Origin: Cyanobacterium sp. T60_A2020_053
Lineage (GTDB): Bacteria; Cyanobacteriota; Cyanobacteriia; Cyanobacteriales; Cyanobacteriaceae
Length of the DNA stretch: 64,000 bases
Direction of reading: 5' to 3'
NCBI GenBank assembly: GCA_015272165.1
Contig: JACYMF010000030.1
Span: forward strand, 27,599 to 91,598
The position numbers were made by a program, and so were the translations under genes. The notes beneath the pieces were generated by a model. It searched no databases. It saw nothing but the letters and a program-made list of their open reading frames with translations, and was not told the DNA's origin. Below are positions 18,143 through 27,158 of the stretch, one piece after another (the stretch's first letter is position 1; the number at the start of each line of letters is the position of its first letter).

Positions 18143-18516
18143 TAGGTTTCGACATTTAAAATAACTAAATCTTCTATACCTTTAATACTCAAATCTCCAG
18201 CTAGATAACCGATACCTCGATGAAGATGTAAGCGAAATTGGTGATTCAGGGTTTCTTCATCTAGGGGTAAGCCTTGTTCATGGCATTTTTGTTTTAATAG
18301 CAGTAATAATATATCCGCCATTTCTCCCCCAAATACCTGCCATGTCATTTCTAGGTTACTATCTGCTGGAATGGCGAAGGGCGCTGGGTTGGTTTTTTCT
18401 GCTAAAGATCGACAAAATGCCCAACGGCATAATACATTCCAATGCTCTATTTTAGTAATTCTTTTTAATTTTATTAGTTGATCTTTGGCTCTTTTTGATA
18501 CTTTTATTCTTTCCAT
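18142..18516 (-). CDS. dndE: DndE-like protein without other dnd genes
   Basis: 124 residues. The pattern IKVSKRAKDQLIKLKRIT, then HWNVLCRWAFCRSLAE, SNLEMTWQVFGGE and FRLHLHRGIGYLAG is that of DndE, the small protein of DNA phosphorothioation (dndABCDE). No dndB, C or D lies within the window, so it stands alone here. DndE has been described as binding nicked DNA, a property that may be useful outside the dnd pathway. Its role as an orphan is unknown. Confidence 0.8.
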   Translation of the reverse strand: MERIKVSKRAKDQLIKLKRITKIEHWNVLCRWAFCRSLAEKTNPAPFAIPADSNLEMTWQVFGGEMADILLLLLKQKCHEQGLPLDEETLNHQFRLHLHRGIGYLAGDLSIKGIEDLVILNVET

Positions 18517-18532
18517 TTTATTTTTTTTACAT

Positions 18533-18655
18533 AGGGGGTGCTGAAAAAGTATTTTAGTGAAGGTAGGGAAGAGGGAAGGGGGAAAAGTCCGAAATATTTA
18601 TAAATCAAAGACTTTAGCAAAGCCGTTATTTTTAATCAGGGATACCAAAAATAGC
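18533..18655. repeat. Repeat family M1, partial copy C
   Basis: Begins agggggtgctgaaaaagtat, one end of M1, 16 bp upstream of the DndE-like start codon. The rest is shortened and contains a purine-rich stretch (18561-18589) and then the aaagactttagc and gataccaaaaatagcc words of the inner M1. The second end is missing. It may provide the promoter region of the DndE-like gene. Confidence 0.55.
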
Positions 18656-18666
18656 CTTAAATAACA

Positions 18667-19593
18667 TTATATTATATTATTTTCATTTAACATCGCTAAT
18701 ATTTTTTCAGCAATAAATTGATTTCCCTCTGTATTAAAATGAATGTGATCATGATATAGTTTATCTAAATTTTTATTATCTTTTAACACAGGTAAAAAAT
18801 CTAAATATTTAATATTTTCTGTCATCACTAAATCTTCTAATCTTGCTCTTGCTTTTAGTTCATATTCTTTAGAATAAGGGAAAACTGTTTCCCTTTTTAA
18901 AGGGGTTAAAACTAAGAAAAATTTACAGTTATTTTTAATAGTAAAATCTTGAATACTTTTAACAGCATCTAAATTAAATTGAACTATATCTCCTTTTTCA
19001 ATAAAATTATAATGAGGAGGAAAAAACTTTTCATATATTTTTTGGTAAAGTTCTTGTAATGCTAATAGCGGTTTATATTCAAAATAATTGGCTGTTTTTC
19101 CTACCTTTTCACTAGAAGGCTTAAAAGCAAATAAATCATCAGTATTCAGAACTAATACCAATATATTTGAGTTAAAAATACCGTATTTGTGTAAGTAAGC
19201 TAACTCATTTCTAGCGCCCCACGAATTAGCAGAGACGTTAAGCACTTCCACAGTATTAAAAAAAGTTTTTTGGGCAATAAATAATGTTTGTAGTAAACTG
19301 GAAATAGTTTGATTTTGGTCAGTCCACCAACCGCCATTAACGATAGAATCTCCTAATAATAATATTCTTAAATTATCTTCATTTTTATCTTTTAATTCAT
19401 TACTACGCATGGAAAAACTGTTGATTTTGATTAAGTTACCATTTCTTTTAACCGTTTGATTTGGGGCAAGAAGATAACCTATTTCTTTATCCCTAATATA
19501 AATTAAAGGATTGCCAAAACCCCAAATTAATCTTAAAGTTATTTCAACGGTAATGAATACCAATATTAATCCTGTTAAGATAAGTTTAATCAT
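18667..19593 (-). CDS. Membrane-anchored SGNH/GDSL hydrolase-like protein
   Basis: 308 residues. One N-terminal membrane span (about 3-20) and then an SGNH fold: block I LRILLLGDSIVNGG (Ser in GDS), block III-like LVLVLNTDD, and block V YHDHIHFNTEGNQFIAEKI with the Asp-x-x-His pair. Such enzymes remove acyl groups from sugars or lipids; the substrate cannot be told. The outward position suggests action on envelope polysaccharide. It is single, with no clear operon. Confidence 0.75.
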   Translation of the reverse strand: MIKLILTGLILVFITVEITLRLIWGFGNPLIYIRDKEIGYLLAPNQTVKRNGNLIKINSFSMRSNELKDKNEDNLRILLLGDSIVNGGWWTDQNQTISSLLQTLFIAQKTFFNTVEVLNVSANSWGARNELAYLHKYGIFNSNILVLVLNTDDLFAFKPSSEKVGKTANYFEYKPLLALQELYQKIYEKFFPPHYNFIEKGDIVQFNLDAVKSIQDFTIKNNCKFFLVLTPLKRETVFPYSKEYELKARARLEDLVMTENIKYLDFLPVLKDNKNLDKLYHDHIHFNTEGNQFIAEKILAMLNENNII

Positions 19594-19775
19594 AATTTGG
19601 CTCTCTTAATTTGAATATGTAAATTATTAGTTTAGGTAGAGAAAAGGGAAAAAGAAAAAGGGGATTATCAAGTAACAATTTATCAACTATAGATCGTTAA
19701 TTATCTGAATGGATAAGTTCGTGTCACATTGAGGTAGAATAGAAATTTAAAAAGTATATTATATTAATTAATCCC

Positions 19776-20507
19776 ATGAAGAAAATAATTTTATTGTTAT
19801 GCTTACTAATTAGTTTGAGCGGTTGTGTGCGCTATGACGTGGGCATTAATTTCAATCAGGCTCACAATGGTGCAATAATTCAGCATATCAAATTAGGGGA
19901 ACAAATTACCAGTTTTAGCCAAGCAGAGGGTAGCGCTTGGCTTAATGGTATTCAAAAACAAGCTATTAAATTAGGCGGAAAAAGTCAAAGAATTTCTAAA
20001 GAAGAATTAATAGTGACGATTCCTTTTTATAATGCTGAAGAATTGGCAGAAAAATTTAATGATTTCTTCTTATCAGAATTGAATACAAAAGTTAGTAAAA
20101 AAAATACTGATAATCTACTCGATTTGGATACAAAACTGAATATTAAACAAAATAATTTATTATTTGTGGAGCGCCAAATCTTAGATTTTTCTGCTGATTT
20201 AACTCCTTTAGGTATTATTTCTAGTGAAGGAGATATTATCATCTCTTCAGGAGATTTAATCAACTTACAATTACAGTTTAATTTTCCTTGGGGTGCAAAA
20301 TTTACTACTAATGATTATCCTACTTTAACTAAAGATGATCATGGGCAATATAATCTTAGTTTAAAAGCAGGGCAAATTAATCAAGTCCAAGTTATTTTTT
20401 GGCTACCTAATTATATCGGTTTAGGTACCAGCGCCCTCCTCCTTTTCATTTTCTTGGGCTTCTTTCTTAAATATCCCCAAAAATTTAGAAGCCAACAGGG
20501 GGTTTAA
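19776..20507 (+). CDS. DUF3153 lipoprotein
   Basis: 243 residues. The signal peptide ends LISLSGC, a lipobox, and a hydrophobic span near the C-terminus (about 211-231) would anchor it again. The opening after the Cys, VRYDVGINFNQAHNGAIIQHI, and the SEGDIIISSGDLINLQLQF stretch fit the DUF3153 family of cyanobacteria and plants (LPPM-like). Function unknown. It faces the next gene convergently, with a hairpin at 20620-20648 between them. Confidence 0.75.
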   Translation: MKKIILLLCLLISLSGCVRYDVGINFNQAHNGAIIQHIKLGEQITSFSQAEGSAWLNGIQKQAIKLGGKSQRISKEELIVTIPFYNAEELAEKFNDFFLSELNTKVSKKNTDNLLDLDTKLNIKQNNLLFVERQILDFSADLTPLGIISSEGDIIISSGDLINLQLQFNFPWGAKFTTNDYPTLTKDDHGQYNLSLKAGQINQVQVIFWLPNYIGLGTSALLLFIFLGFFLKYPQKFRSQQGV

Positions 20508-20619
20508 ACCCTTACCTTTTATCCATTGCTTACCTTGATGAGAAAAAAAAAAGAGATGTTAGTGCAAAAACCTGACAGAATTTGATATAATTTGAAAAGG
20601 GAAAGAGAGGTAACAGGTT

Positions 20620-20648
20620 GTAGGGGTGTATGTCTCATACGCCCCTAC
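20620..20648. terminator. Strong hairpin between convergent genes
   Basis: A 13-bp stem, gtaggggtgtatg (20620-20632) with catacgcccctac (20636-20648), has one G-T pair and a 3-base loop, then a T-run at 20653-20658. It could end transcription of the DUF3153 gene. The same sequence type (taggggcgtatg) is a common dispersed repeat in cyanobacteria, and a relative lies at 40011-40039. Confidence 0.65.
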
Positions 20649-20656
20649 TCTCTTTT

Positions 20657-21055
20657 TTATTCTGTTTGTGAGGGAAACCACCGCCTTAGCCAGTGTTTAT
20701 CACCTTGAGAGCGAATTTTTAACACCTCTTGATGGAAATAATACTTTTCCTTGTCGGATAAACCGCCACGAATAATATGCGCACTCTGCCACACTAACAC
20801 AGAAGTGAGAAATCCCAGACAAAATGTAATGGCTAAAGTCGCCCAAGGATTAAACTCCATTCCCGCACGAATGGTTGCCCAAGTGCAATACTCAAGACAA
20901 AGGGAAATAGTTTCTTCCATACGCCACAACCCCCACGGCATCAAAGTTAGCCAAGAAATAATCACCAATAACCAGCGCCCTTGCAATTTTAATAAATAGA
21001 GACGGTTAATATCTTTTTCCTGTGGATGGGTATATTGATTTTGATTGTCTGTCAT
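20657..21055 (-). CDS. Two-span membrane protein, function unknown
   Basis: 132 residues with two clear membrane spans, LLVIISWLTLMPWGLWRM (about 29-46) and WATLAITFCLGFLTSVLVW (about 71-89). The C-terminal tail is positively charged and ends RRWFPSQTE. I do not recognise a family beyond a conserved cyanobacterial type. The stop codon touches the T-run of the hairpin at 20620-20658. Confidence 0.65.
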   Translation of the reverse strand: MTDNQNQYTHPQEKDINRLYLLKLQGRWLLVIISWLTLMPWGLWRMEETISLCLEYCTWATIRAGMEFNPWATLAITFCLGFLTSVLVWQSAHIIRGGLSDKEKYYFHQEVLKIRSQGDKHWLRRWFPSQTE

Positions 21056-21209
21056 ACTAAGAAAATTTTACTCTATGGTGGAGGGCGCCCTTCGCCAATC
21101 CCTAATATCGAATATACCATTACGATGAAATAATTTTTGCTCAAAATTATTTCCCCCAATGATTTAAAATTGAAATATAACCATCGCCTCAAAACATTGG
21201 GAGGTATAA

Positions 21210-22319
21210 ATGTTTGTGGAAATTGAATTAGCTATCGAGACAAAAAATTTTGACCAAGCTAAAATTTTGATTGAAAAAATACCTCCCCAAGAAGAAAAAC
21301 ATCTTTGGCAAAACTATTATTATGGTTTGATTGCCGAAGAAAATAACAACATAATTGAAGCCGAAGAAAAATATCGTCAAGTCTTAAAAGACAGCATTTT
21401 TCCCAACCCTAATATTATCAAAAGAATTAGAGAAGGATTAGGAAGAATACAAAATATTAAAAATTTGCAAAAAGCACAAGAAAAACAGAGTTTACAGCAA
21501 CAAAAAGCAGATATTTTTAACAAATTAAAAGACCATCATAACCAAGATGAATTAGCAGTTTTAATATTAAAACCAGTTAGTGTGGATGACAAAAATAATC
21601 TAGCAAAAAATTTTGCGGAAATATTAGAATTAGATATATACACAGCTAAACTACAAATACCAACTCGTCATTGGCGTTTATTGAAAACAGGAAAATGGCA
21701 AGAATTACAATCCTATTATTTAATGTTTGAGCGATTTTCTATACCCTCTTTTTGTTATCCCATTCAAGCTATCAATACCATTCAAGTTTATCAAGTTAAT
21801 TATTTAGAAAGTTTCAATGATAAAATTTCTGTAATCTGTGAAAATAAAGCACAGCAAGTAATTAATTTTACTGTGGATATTAACGAAGTTAGTAGTCAAG
21901 TAGAAGCAATGTTACCTATTTTTGAAATGTCATTACATACTGATACTAAAGGTAAATTAGTGAGGAAAAAAACTACTTTAGACTATATAAATTTTTATGA
22001 TTTACACATTAAAAATCAAAACTTAATTATCAGATTTAATGATAACCGTTATCAATTTGAACAGGGCAACAAAAACTTTTTAGAAGCAAAAACATCTAGG
22101 GAAAAATGGCTTAGTTTAACTAAATTTATACAGAATAATTTGAGTAATATTACTCTCTATTCAGACTATACCCCCTTTGCAGAAAGTGTCGTACAATTTC
22201 CTAAAATGTTAAAACAAATTGATGCTAAAGTACAATTATTTCGTAAAGAAGAAACTCTTTGGGATGAAGCATTTCAATTATACAGTGGCGTAGTTTTTTT
22301 AGGAGTTGATGGAAATTGA
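21210..22319 (+). CDS. TPR-like protein of unknown function
   Basis: 369 residues with a good ribosome binding site (gggagg). The N-terminus has TPR-like helices (FDQAKILIEKIP, WQNYYYGLIAEENNNIIEAE). A coiled, Gln/Lys-rich link follows (about 85-105). The rest (about 110-369) is an alpha/beta region with VLILKPVSVDDKNNLAKNFA and SREKWLSLTKFIQNNLSN that I cannot assign. It ends nine bases before a defective insertion sequence, which may have changed what follows, though the protein ends naturally enough. Confidence 0.65.
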   Translation: MFVEIELAIETKNFDQAKILIEKIPPQEEKHLWQNYYYGLIAEENNNIIEAEEKYRQVLKDSIFPNPNIIKRIREGLGRIQNIKNLQKAQEKQSLQQQKADIFNKLKDHHNQDELAVLILKPVSVDDKNNLAKNFAEILELDIYTAKLQIPTRHWRLLKTGKWQELQSYYLMFERFSIPSFCYPIQAINTIQVYQVNYLESFNDKISVICENKAQQVINFTVDINEVSSQVEAMLPIFEMSLHTDTKGKLVRKKTTLDYINFYDLHIKNQNLIIRFNDNRYQFEQGNKNFLEAKTSREKWLSLTKFIQNNLSNITLYSDYTPFAESVVQFPKMLKQIDAKVQLFRKEETLWDEAFQLYSGVVFLGVDGN

Positions 22320-22327
22320 CAATTATG

Positions 22328-22947
22328 AACTGACGTTACGCAGCTTTGAGTAATCGTAGCTTATTCATAGCTTCTTGAAGCGCTTTAATGTAGATATGAC
22401 TTCTCAGGGCAAAATGATTTATTTTGTGTTTAATTTTTAAGCATTCTAATTGAAATGCTGCATATATCGACATAAAAATATGGTTACACTGAGTGCGAAC
22501 ACATTTGGTCTGTGAATTTGCCAAACCCGTATTAGATTTTAGGGTTTTGTGAAAAACTTCTACTTTCCACCGTTTTTGGTAGATTGTTTCTATTTCAGTT
22601 TCATTGCAGTCTAAATCACTACAGGCTAGATAAAGAATCCCGACGCTATCATCTTTGTTTGTAAAGATTTGTCGATGAAGTAAAATCGGAAATTCTACTC
22701 CATCCTCTTCCTCTTCTCTCCTTATTACCGGCTTTACCAATTGCCAGAGTTGCTTTGAATCAAAGTCCGACTCTGATAGAAACCTTGTTACTTTATCATG
22801 ACTTATATTTCCTTTTAATGCTTTTGATAAACCCGTGGCTGTCACTTCATGAAAAGAGCTGATTAAATAATCGCTATAAAGTTCCATCAGTTGTTTGTTC
22901 ATTTTTTTATCATACCTCTTCTATTACTCCCCTGCGTAACATCAGTT
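22328..22947 (-). mobile_element. Insertion sequence with internal deletion
   Basis: A 620-bp element bounded by 16-bp inverted ends, aactgacgttacgcag (22328-22343) and ctgcgtaacatcagtt (22932-22947), 15 of 16 matching. It carries one shortened transposase frame. I find no clear target duplication. A 100-bp non-coding relative with similar ends is at 30270-30369. Confidence 0.8.
22336..22902 (-). pseudogene. Internally deleted DDE transposase
   Basis: 188 residues, when members of this IS4/IS701-like group are about twice as long. The start (MNKQLMELYSDYLISSFHEV, LSKALKGNISHDKVTRFLSE) and the end (ETIYQKRWKVEVFHKTLKSN, then QCNHIFMSIYAAFQLE with the final catalytic Glu region) are both recognisable. 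The central part with the two catalytic Asp residues is missing; the join falls near REEEEDGVEFPILL and stays in frame. It cannot move by itself but could be moved by a complete copy. Confidence 0.75.
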
Positions 22948-22966
22948 ATTCATTATTAATTATTAA

Positions 22967-23602
22967 TTATTCATTATCAATTTTGACGGCTTGGATAACT
23001 TGTAAACTGCCTCCAGCATAAAGCCTTTTTGCCTTCACATCGAAACCTTGTGCTGATAACATGGAGACTAAATCAGTTTTAATTAACCGCCATGCCGTTT
23101 GCGTTTCAAATAACCACATAAACAGCGCTAAACCCGGCAAAAAAATTAAATTTTTCGGTTGATGTAAGTCAATAAAAGTAAAAACTCCCCGCACCGACAA
23201 AACTCGGTAAACTTCTGCAAAAATTTGCCGTAACTCATCAGTGGTCATCTCATGAAGTGCCACGCTAGTATGAACAAGATTAAAACTTTCATCCTCAAAA
23301 GGTAAATTTTGAGCAAATCCTTCCACATATTTAGCTTGGGGAACATTTTTACTAGCTTCTTGGATTGCCAAAGGAGAAATATCTAATCCCGTCACATCAT
23401 CGGAATATTTCACTAAAAACTGAGTAGTTTGCCCTTTACCACAACATAAATCAAGAATTTTAGTTTTTTTATGGATGTCAAGATTTTGTAAGGCGAGATT
23501 TCTAAAGCGTTTTTCACCTCCCACCGCTAAAGCCAGAGTTTTAGAAATAGTGTCGTATAACCATTGATATTTATAGCTCAAAGGACGTAAAAAAGTAGCC
23601 AT
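22967..23602 (-). CDS. SAM-dependent methyltransferase, class I
   Basis: 211 residues. Motif I ILDLCCGKGQTTQFL (about 49-63), then VTGLDISPLAI and FAQNLPFEDESFNLVHTSVALHEM, the order of ubiE-like methyltransferases. A hydrophobic stretch (LIFLPGLALFMWLFE) near residue 155 suggests membrane contact. Substrate unknown; a quinone- or lipid-type substrate is possible by resemblance only. It sits 60 bp downstream of ffh on the same strand. Confidence 0.78.
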   Translation of the reverse strand: MATFLRPLSYKYQWLYDTISKTLALAVGGEKRFRNLALQNLDIHKKTKILDLCCGKGQTTQFLVKYSDDVTGLDISPLAIQEASKNVPQAKYVEGFAQNLPFEDESFNLVHTSVALHEMTTDELRQIFAEVYRVLSVRGVFTFIDLHQPKNLIFLPGLALFMWLFETQTAWRLIKTDLVSMLSAQGFDVKAKRLYAGGSLQVIQAVKIDNE

Positions 23603-23662
23603 AGTTAATAATTATGAATTATGAATTATGAATTATGAGTTATGAATTATTATTCAATTGAT

Positions 23663-25105
23663 TTATAAATCAGCAAAACCGCGCTTTTTCTTTTTCTTCT
23701 TCTGTTTTTTCATGCCCTGATTACGAGAACCGGGGACGGGCGCCCCTCCCCCCAACAAACCACCTAAACCCCCCATATTAGGCATACCCGGCATACTAGG
23801 CATACCGCCTCCCATACTCATTTGTTGCATCATGGTGCGCATCCGAGTAAAATCGCTGATTAAACGAGAAACCTCTTTTTCTTGATGACCTGAACCTTTG
23901 GCAATACGGCGACGACGATTGGGAGACTTTGCTAATAACTCAGGATTTGCCCTTTCTTCCTTCGTCATGGAATTAATCATGGATTCAGTGATTTTTAACT
24001 GAGCTTCCCCCTGCTCCAGCGCCCCTGCCCCCAGTTTATTCATACCGGGTATAAGTTTCATTACCCCAGCGAAAGACCCCATATTTTTGAGCAGACGCAT
24101 TTGTTTGAGGAAGTCATTAAAATCAAACTTCGCCTCCATCATTTTGCGCTGCATTTTTTCCACATCACCGATGTCTAACTCCTCTTGAGCTTTTTCCACT
24201 AAGGTGACAATATCGCCCATATTGAGGATGCGAGAAGCCATACGCTCAGGATAAAAAGGCTCTAAGGCTTCCACCTTTTCCCCTACCCCAATAAACTTAA
24301 TAGGTTGCCCCGAAATCGTGCGCACCGATAAAGCAGCGCCCCCCCGACTATCCCCATCCATCTTGGTGAGAATAGCGCCCGTAATGCCGATTTCTTCATG
24401 GAAAGTACGGGTCAAATTGGCCGCTTCCTGCCCCGTCATGGAGTCCACCACTAATAAAGTTTCATGGGGCTTGACATTTTCCTTGATTTGTGCTAGTTCA
24501 GCCATCATGGCTTGATCAATTTGTAAGCGCCCGGCGGTGTCAATAATGACGGTGTCGATGCCATCTTGTTGTGCTTGGGCGACTCCTTGTCGAGCAATTT
24601 CTACGGGGTTAGCGTCACTACCTAACTGAAAAACGGGGATTTTGATTTGATTCCCTAAAGTGATTAACTGATCGATAGCGGCGGGGCGATATACGTCTGT
24701 CGCCACCAGTAAGCAAGAGCGTTTTTGTTTTTGGAGATACAAAGCTAATTTGGCGGTAGCGGTGGTTTTTCCTGTACCTTGCAAACCTGCCATGAGGATG
24801 ATGGTGGGCGCTTTTTCTGCTTGGGCGAGGGGCGCATTGCTTTCCCCCATCACTTTAACTAATTCATCGTAAACGATTTTAATAAATTGCTGTTGGGGAT
24901 TGACTCCTGAAATAACTTCAGCGCCCATCGCCTTTTTTTCTACTTCAGTGACAAAACTTTTGACTACCTGAAAATTAACATCTGCTTCTAATAATGCCCG
25001 TCTTACTTCTTGGAGTGCGTCTTGGATATTGGCTGAAGATATTTTACCTTGACCGCGCAAATTTTTCCATGTATCTTCTAAACGCTCTGCTAGTGCATCA
25101 AACAT
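23663..25105 (-). CDS. ffh: Signal recognition particle protein Ffh (SRP54)
   Basis: 480 residues. The GTPase that binds signal sequences together with 4.5S RNA and targets ribosomes to the membrane. NG domain: GLQGTGKTT (P-loop), TDVYRPAA, DTAGR, TKMDGDSRGG. The C-terminal M domain (about 325-435) is Met-rich with GMNKLG, SMTKEERANP and GSG-type RNA-binding RRRRIAKGSGHQ. A Gly/Met/Pro-rich and Lys-rich tail ends the protein. Complete. Confidence 0.95.
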   Translation of the reverse strand: MFDALAERLEDTWKNLRGQGKISSANIQDALQEVRRALLEADVNFQVVKSFVTEVEKKAMGAEVISGVNPQQQFIKIVYDELVKVMGESNAPLAQAEKAPTIILMAGLQGTGKTTATAKLALYLQKQKRSCLLVATDVYRPAAIDQLITLGNQIKIPVFQLGSDANPVEIARQGVAQAQQDGIDTVIIDTAGRLQIDQAMMAELAQIKENVKPHETLLVVDSMTGQEAANLTRTFHEEIGITGAILTKMDGDSRGGAALSVRTISGQPIKFIGVGEKVEALEPFYPERMASRILNMGDIVTLVEKAQEELDIGDVEKMQRKMMEAKFDFNDFLKQMRLLKNMGSFAGVMKLIPGMNKLGAGALEQGEAQLKITESMINSMTKEERANPELLAKSPNRRRRIAKGSGHQEKEVSRLISDFTRMRTMMQQMSMGGGMPSMPGMPNMGGLGGLLGGGAPVPGSRNQGMKKQKKKKKKRGFADL

Positions 25106-25272
25106 AGTTAATTTATTAAGTTATCGTAGTCTTTTACTGTGAATATTCTATTATAACGAGGATGACTTGAAAAGTAGTGCTATAACGAATTATGAATTAT
25201 CGGGACTTAAACAAAAAATAAGGTAAACTCAAGTATCATAAAAATAATAAGACACAAAATTATTATATTGTT

Positions 25273-25530
25273 ATGGCACAAATCAAGACAATTGGTAGCA
25301 ATAGACAAATTTTTTTTGGGAAAGAGTCTGCAGGTGAAAATGTTTTAATTGATAATCCCGAATATGGTGTTTGGACTATTAAAATTGGTAAGTTTATTCT
25401 CCATAATGAACAGTGGTTATTAGACAAAGATAATGCCTTCAAACTTGATGAGGCTTTGGATTGGGCTAATAATAATAAACCTACTCAAACTGATTTAACA
25501 GAGTTAGAAAATTCTCTATTATCAAGATAA
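25273..25530 (+). CDS. Small protein of unknown function
   Basis: 85 residues, acidic, no membrane span. Contains IFFGKESAGENVLIDNPEYG and ends TDLTELENSLLSR. I do not recognise it. It converges on the PIN/Phd module, whose toxin stop lies 19 bp away on the other strand. The upstream region (25200-25272) is AT-rich and suitable for a promoter. Confidence 0.55.
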   Translation: MAQIKTIGSNRQIFFGKESAGENVLIDNPEYGVWTIKIGKFILHNEQWLLDKDNAFKLDEALDWANNNKPTQTDLTELENSLLSR

Positions 25531-25548
25531 AATAAAATATCGAAATAT

Positions 25549-25971
25549 TTATTTGTTATTAATTAAATCCCAAAAATCACGAGGGTTAAGAATAGAAATA
25601 TCTCCCAGAGGATGTAAAACTAATAAATCATTATCCCCAGTAATAAGATAAGAAGCCCTACCATTTAAAGCCAAATCAATAAACTTATTATCTTTTTCAT
25701 CTCGACATAAATTAACTCTTTGCATAATTGAGATACAATACCAATTTATCTTAATCCTTTCTGATAATCCATTGATCTCTTTTGGTTCGATATATTTAGA
25801 AAATTTATCTCTACTTAAAACCGATAATAATTCCGTTAAAGTATCAGTTGAATATAAGATAATTCCTTCATTCTCTCCCCTTAAAACTTGAGCAGGAATA
25901 GAATTGGGGAAAAGAATAGAACTAATGAGAATATTGGTATCTAAAACTAGGCGAAGAGAAGAATTAATCAT
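25549..25971 (-). CDS. PIN-domain toxin, COG1569-like
   Basis: 140 residues. The acidic core of PIN ribonucleases is complete: LVLDTNILISSILF near the start, LTELLSVLSR, then RDEKDNKFIDLALNGRASYLITGD and LLVLHPLGDISILNPRDF at the end. It overlaps the antitoxin gene by eight bases. Unlike the other PIN genes in this window, its frame is whole. Confidence 0.82.
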   Translation of the reverse strand: MINSSLRLVLDTNILISSILFPNSIPAQVLRGENEGIILYSTDTLTELLSVLSRDKFSKYIEPKEINGLSERIKINWYCISIMQRVNLCRDEKDNKFIDLALNGRASYLITGDNDLLVLHPLGDISILNPRDFWDLINNK

Positions 25972-26212
25972 CTGCTAATAAATCTTGTAGTTTATCTTCT
26001 GTTAAACCTTTTTCCGAAGCTCGATTTCCAATATTTGCTCTAAATTGTTGAAATTCTTGAATATTAATTCTGGTAATTCTTTGATAATTTTCTATAGACA
26101 TAATAACTGCAACATCACGATTTTTTTTCTGTATAGTAATAGGTTCATATTGTGCTTGACTAATTACATTACCAAAAGTTTGTTTCGCCTCCCTAGCAGA
26201 AATAAATCGCAT
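25964..26212 (-). CDS. Phd/YefM-type antitoxin
   Basis: 82 residues. MRFISAREAKQTFGNVISQA, then YEPITIQKKNRDVAVIMSIE, is the Phd/YefM N-terminal DNA-binding fold. The C-terminal tail would bind the PIN protein. Translationally coupled to the toxin by overlap. Expected to repress its own operon. Confidence 0.85.
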   Translation of the reverse strand: MRFISAREAKQTFGNVISQAQYEPITIQKKNRDVAVIMSIENYQRITRINIQEFQQFRANIGNRASEKGLTEDKLQDLLADD

Positions 26213-26368
26213 AACTTAATTTAACTTTTACTAATTTTGATCATAATTACAGTATAGACAAAATGGACAGAATAAATTGCACTTCAATTTTAAGGGGCGA
26301 AGGGCGCTGGTTGCTTTTTATTGATCTCAAAGGGTAAACTGAAATTTAATCCTCGTCTATTTATCATA

Positions 26369-27070
26369 ATGTCAGCGCCCCCCACCGCCCAAGAAATCCA
26401 AAGTTTATTTAACAGTATCGCCCCTATTTACGATCAAATGAATGACTGGCTTAGTTTTGGCATTCATCGAGTCTGGAAAAAAATGACCGTGAATTGGTGT
26501 CAACCCCAAAGCGATTCTCTCGCCCTTGATCTTTGTTGTGGTACAGGCGATCTAACTTTTTTACTAGCAAAACAAATCACACAAGGTAGGGTTATTGGGG
26601 TGGATTTTTCCTCGCAACTGTTGGCGGTGGCAAGGGAAAAACAACAAAATTCCTCTCAATATCAAAATATAGAATGGTTAGAAAGTGATGTTTTAACGTT
26701 ACCTTTTGCCGATAATTACTGTGATTGCGTCACGATGGGTTATGGAATGCGTAATGTGGTGGATATTCCTGCTTGTTTGCAGGAGATTAAACGGGTATTA
26801 AAACCTAGTAAAAAAGTTGCCATTCTCGACTTTCAGCGCCCTTCAAACCAGTTAATAGCTCAGACTCAACAATGGTATATTGATAATATTGTGGTCAATG
26901 TGGCGCAATTTTTTGGCTCAACTGCCCAATATGCCTATATTAACCCCAGTTTAGACCGTTTTCCCAGTGGCGACGAACAAATCAAAATTGCTCAAATAAT
27001 TGGCTTTAGAGAGTCTAAATATTACCCTCTCTATGGTGGTATAATGGGAGTTTTAGTCTTAACTAAATAA
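26369..27070 (+). CDS. menG: Quinone-biosynthesis methyltransferase (MenG/UbiE family)
   Basis: 233 residues from ATG at 26369. An upstream in-frame ATG at 26321 adds 16 residues unlike the family, so I reject it. In cyanobacteria this enzyme methylates the demethyl-naphthoquinone precursor in the last step of phylloquinone synthesis for photosystem I. Seen: AQEIQSLFNSIAPIYDQMND, motif I LALDLCCGTGDLTFLLA, GYGMRNVVDIPACLQEIKRV and FPSGDEQIKIAQIIGF, all canonical. Confidence 0.85.
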   Translation: MSAPPTAQEIQSLFNSIAPIYDQMNDWLSFGIHRVWKKMTVNWCQPQSDSLALDLCCGTGDLTFLLAKQITQGRVIGVDFSSQLLAVAREKQQNSSQYQNIEWLESDVLTLPFADNYCDCVTMGYGMRNVVDIPACLQEIKRVLKPSKKVAILDFQRPSNQLIAQTQQWYIDNIVVNVAQFFGSTAQYAYINPSLDRFPSGDEQIKIAQIIGFRESKYYPLYGGIMGVLVLTK

Positions 27071-27158
27071 ATCTAGGTACTAAGTATTTGTAATAGATTG
27101 GTTAGAGACAAGGGGTGAGGGTAGATGTCTTTTTTATGTTGTATTAAGCCGATAAAAA

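Noticed and set aside
26321..26368. Longer N-terminus for menG
   Set aside because: The extra 16 residues are unlike the family, which starts close to the second ATG at 26369.
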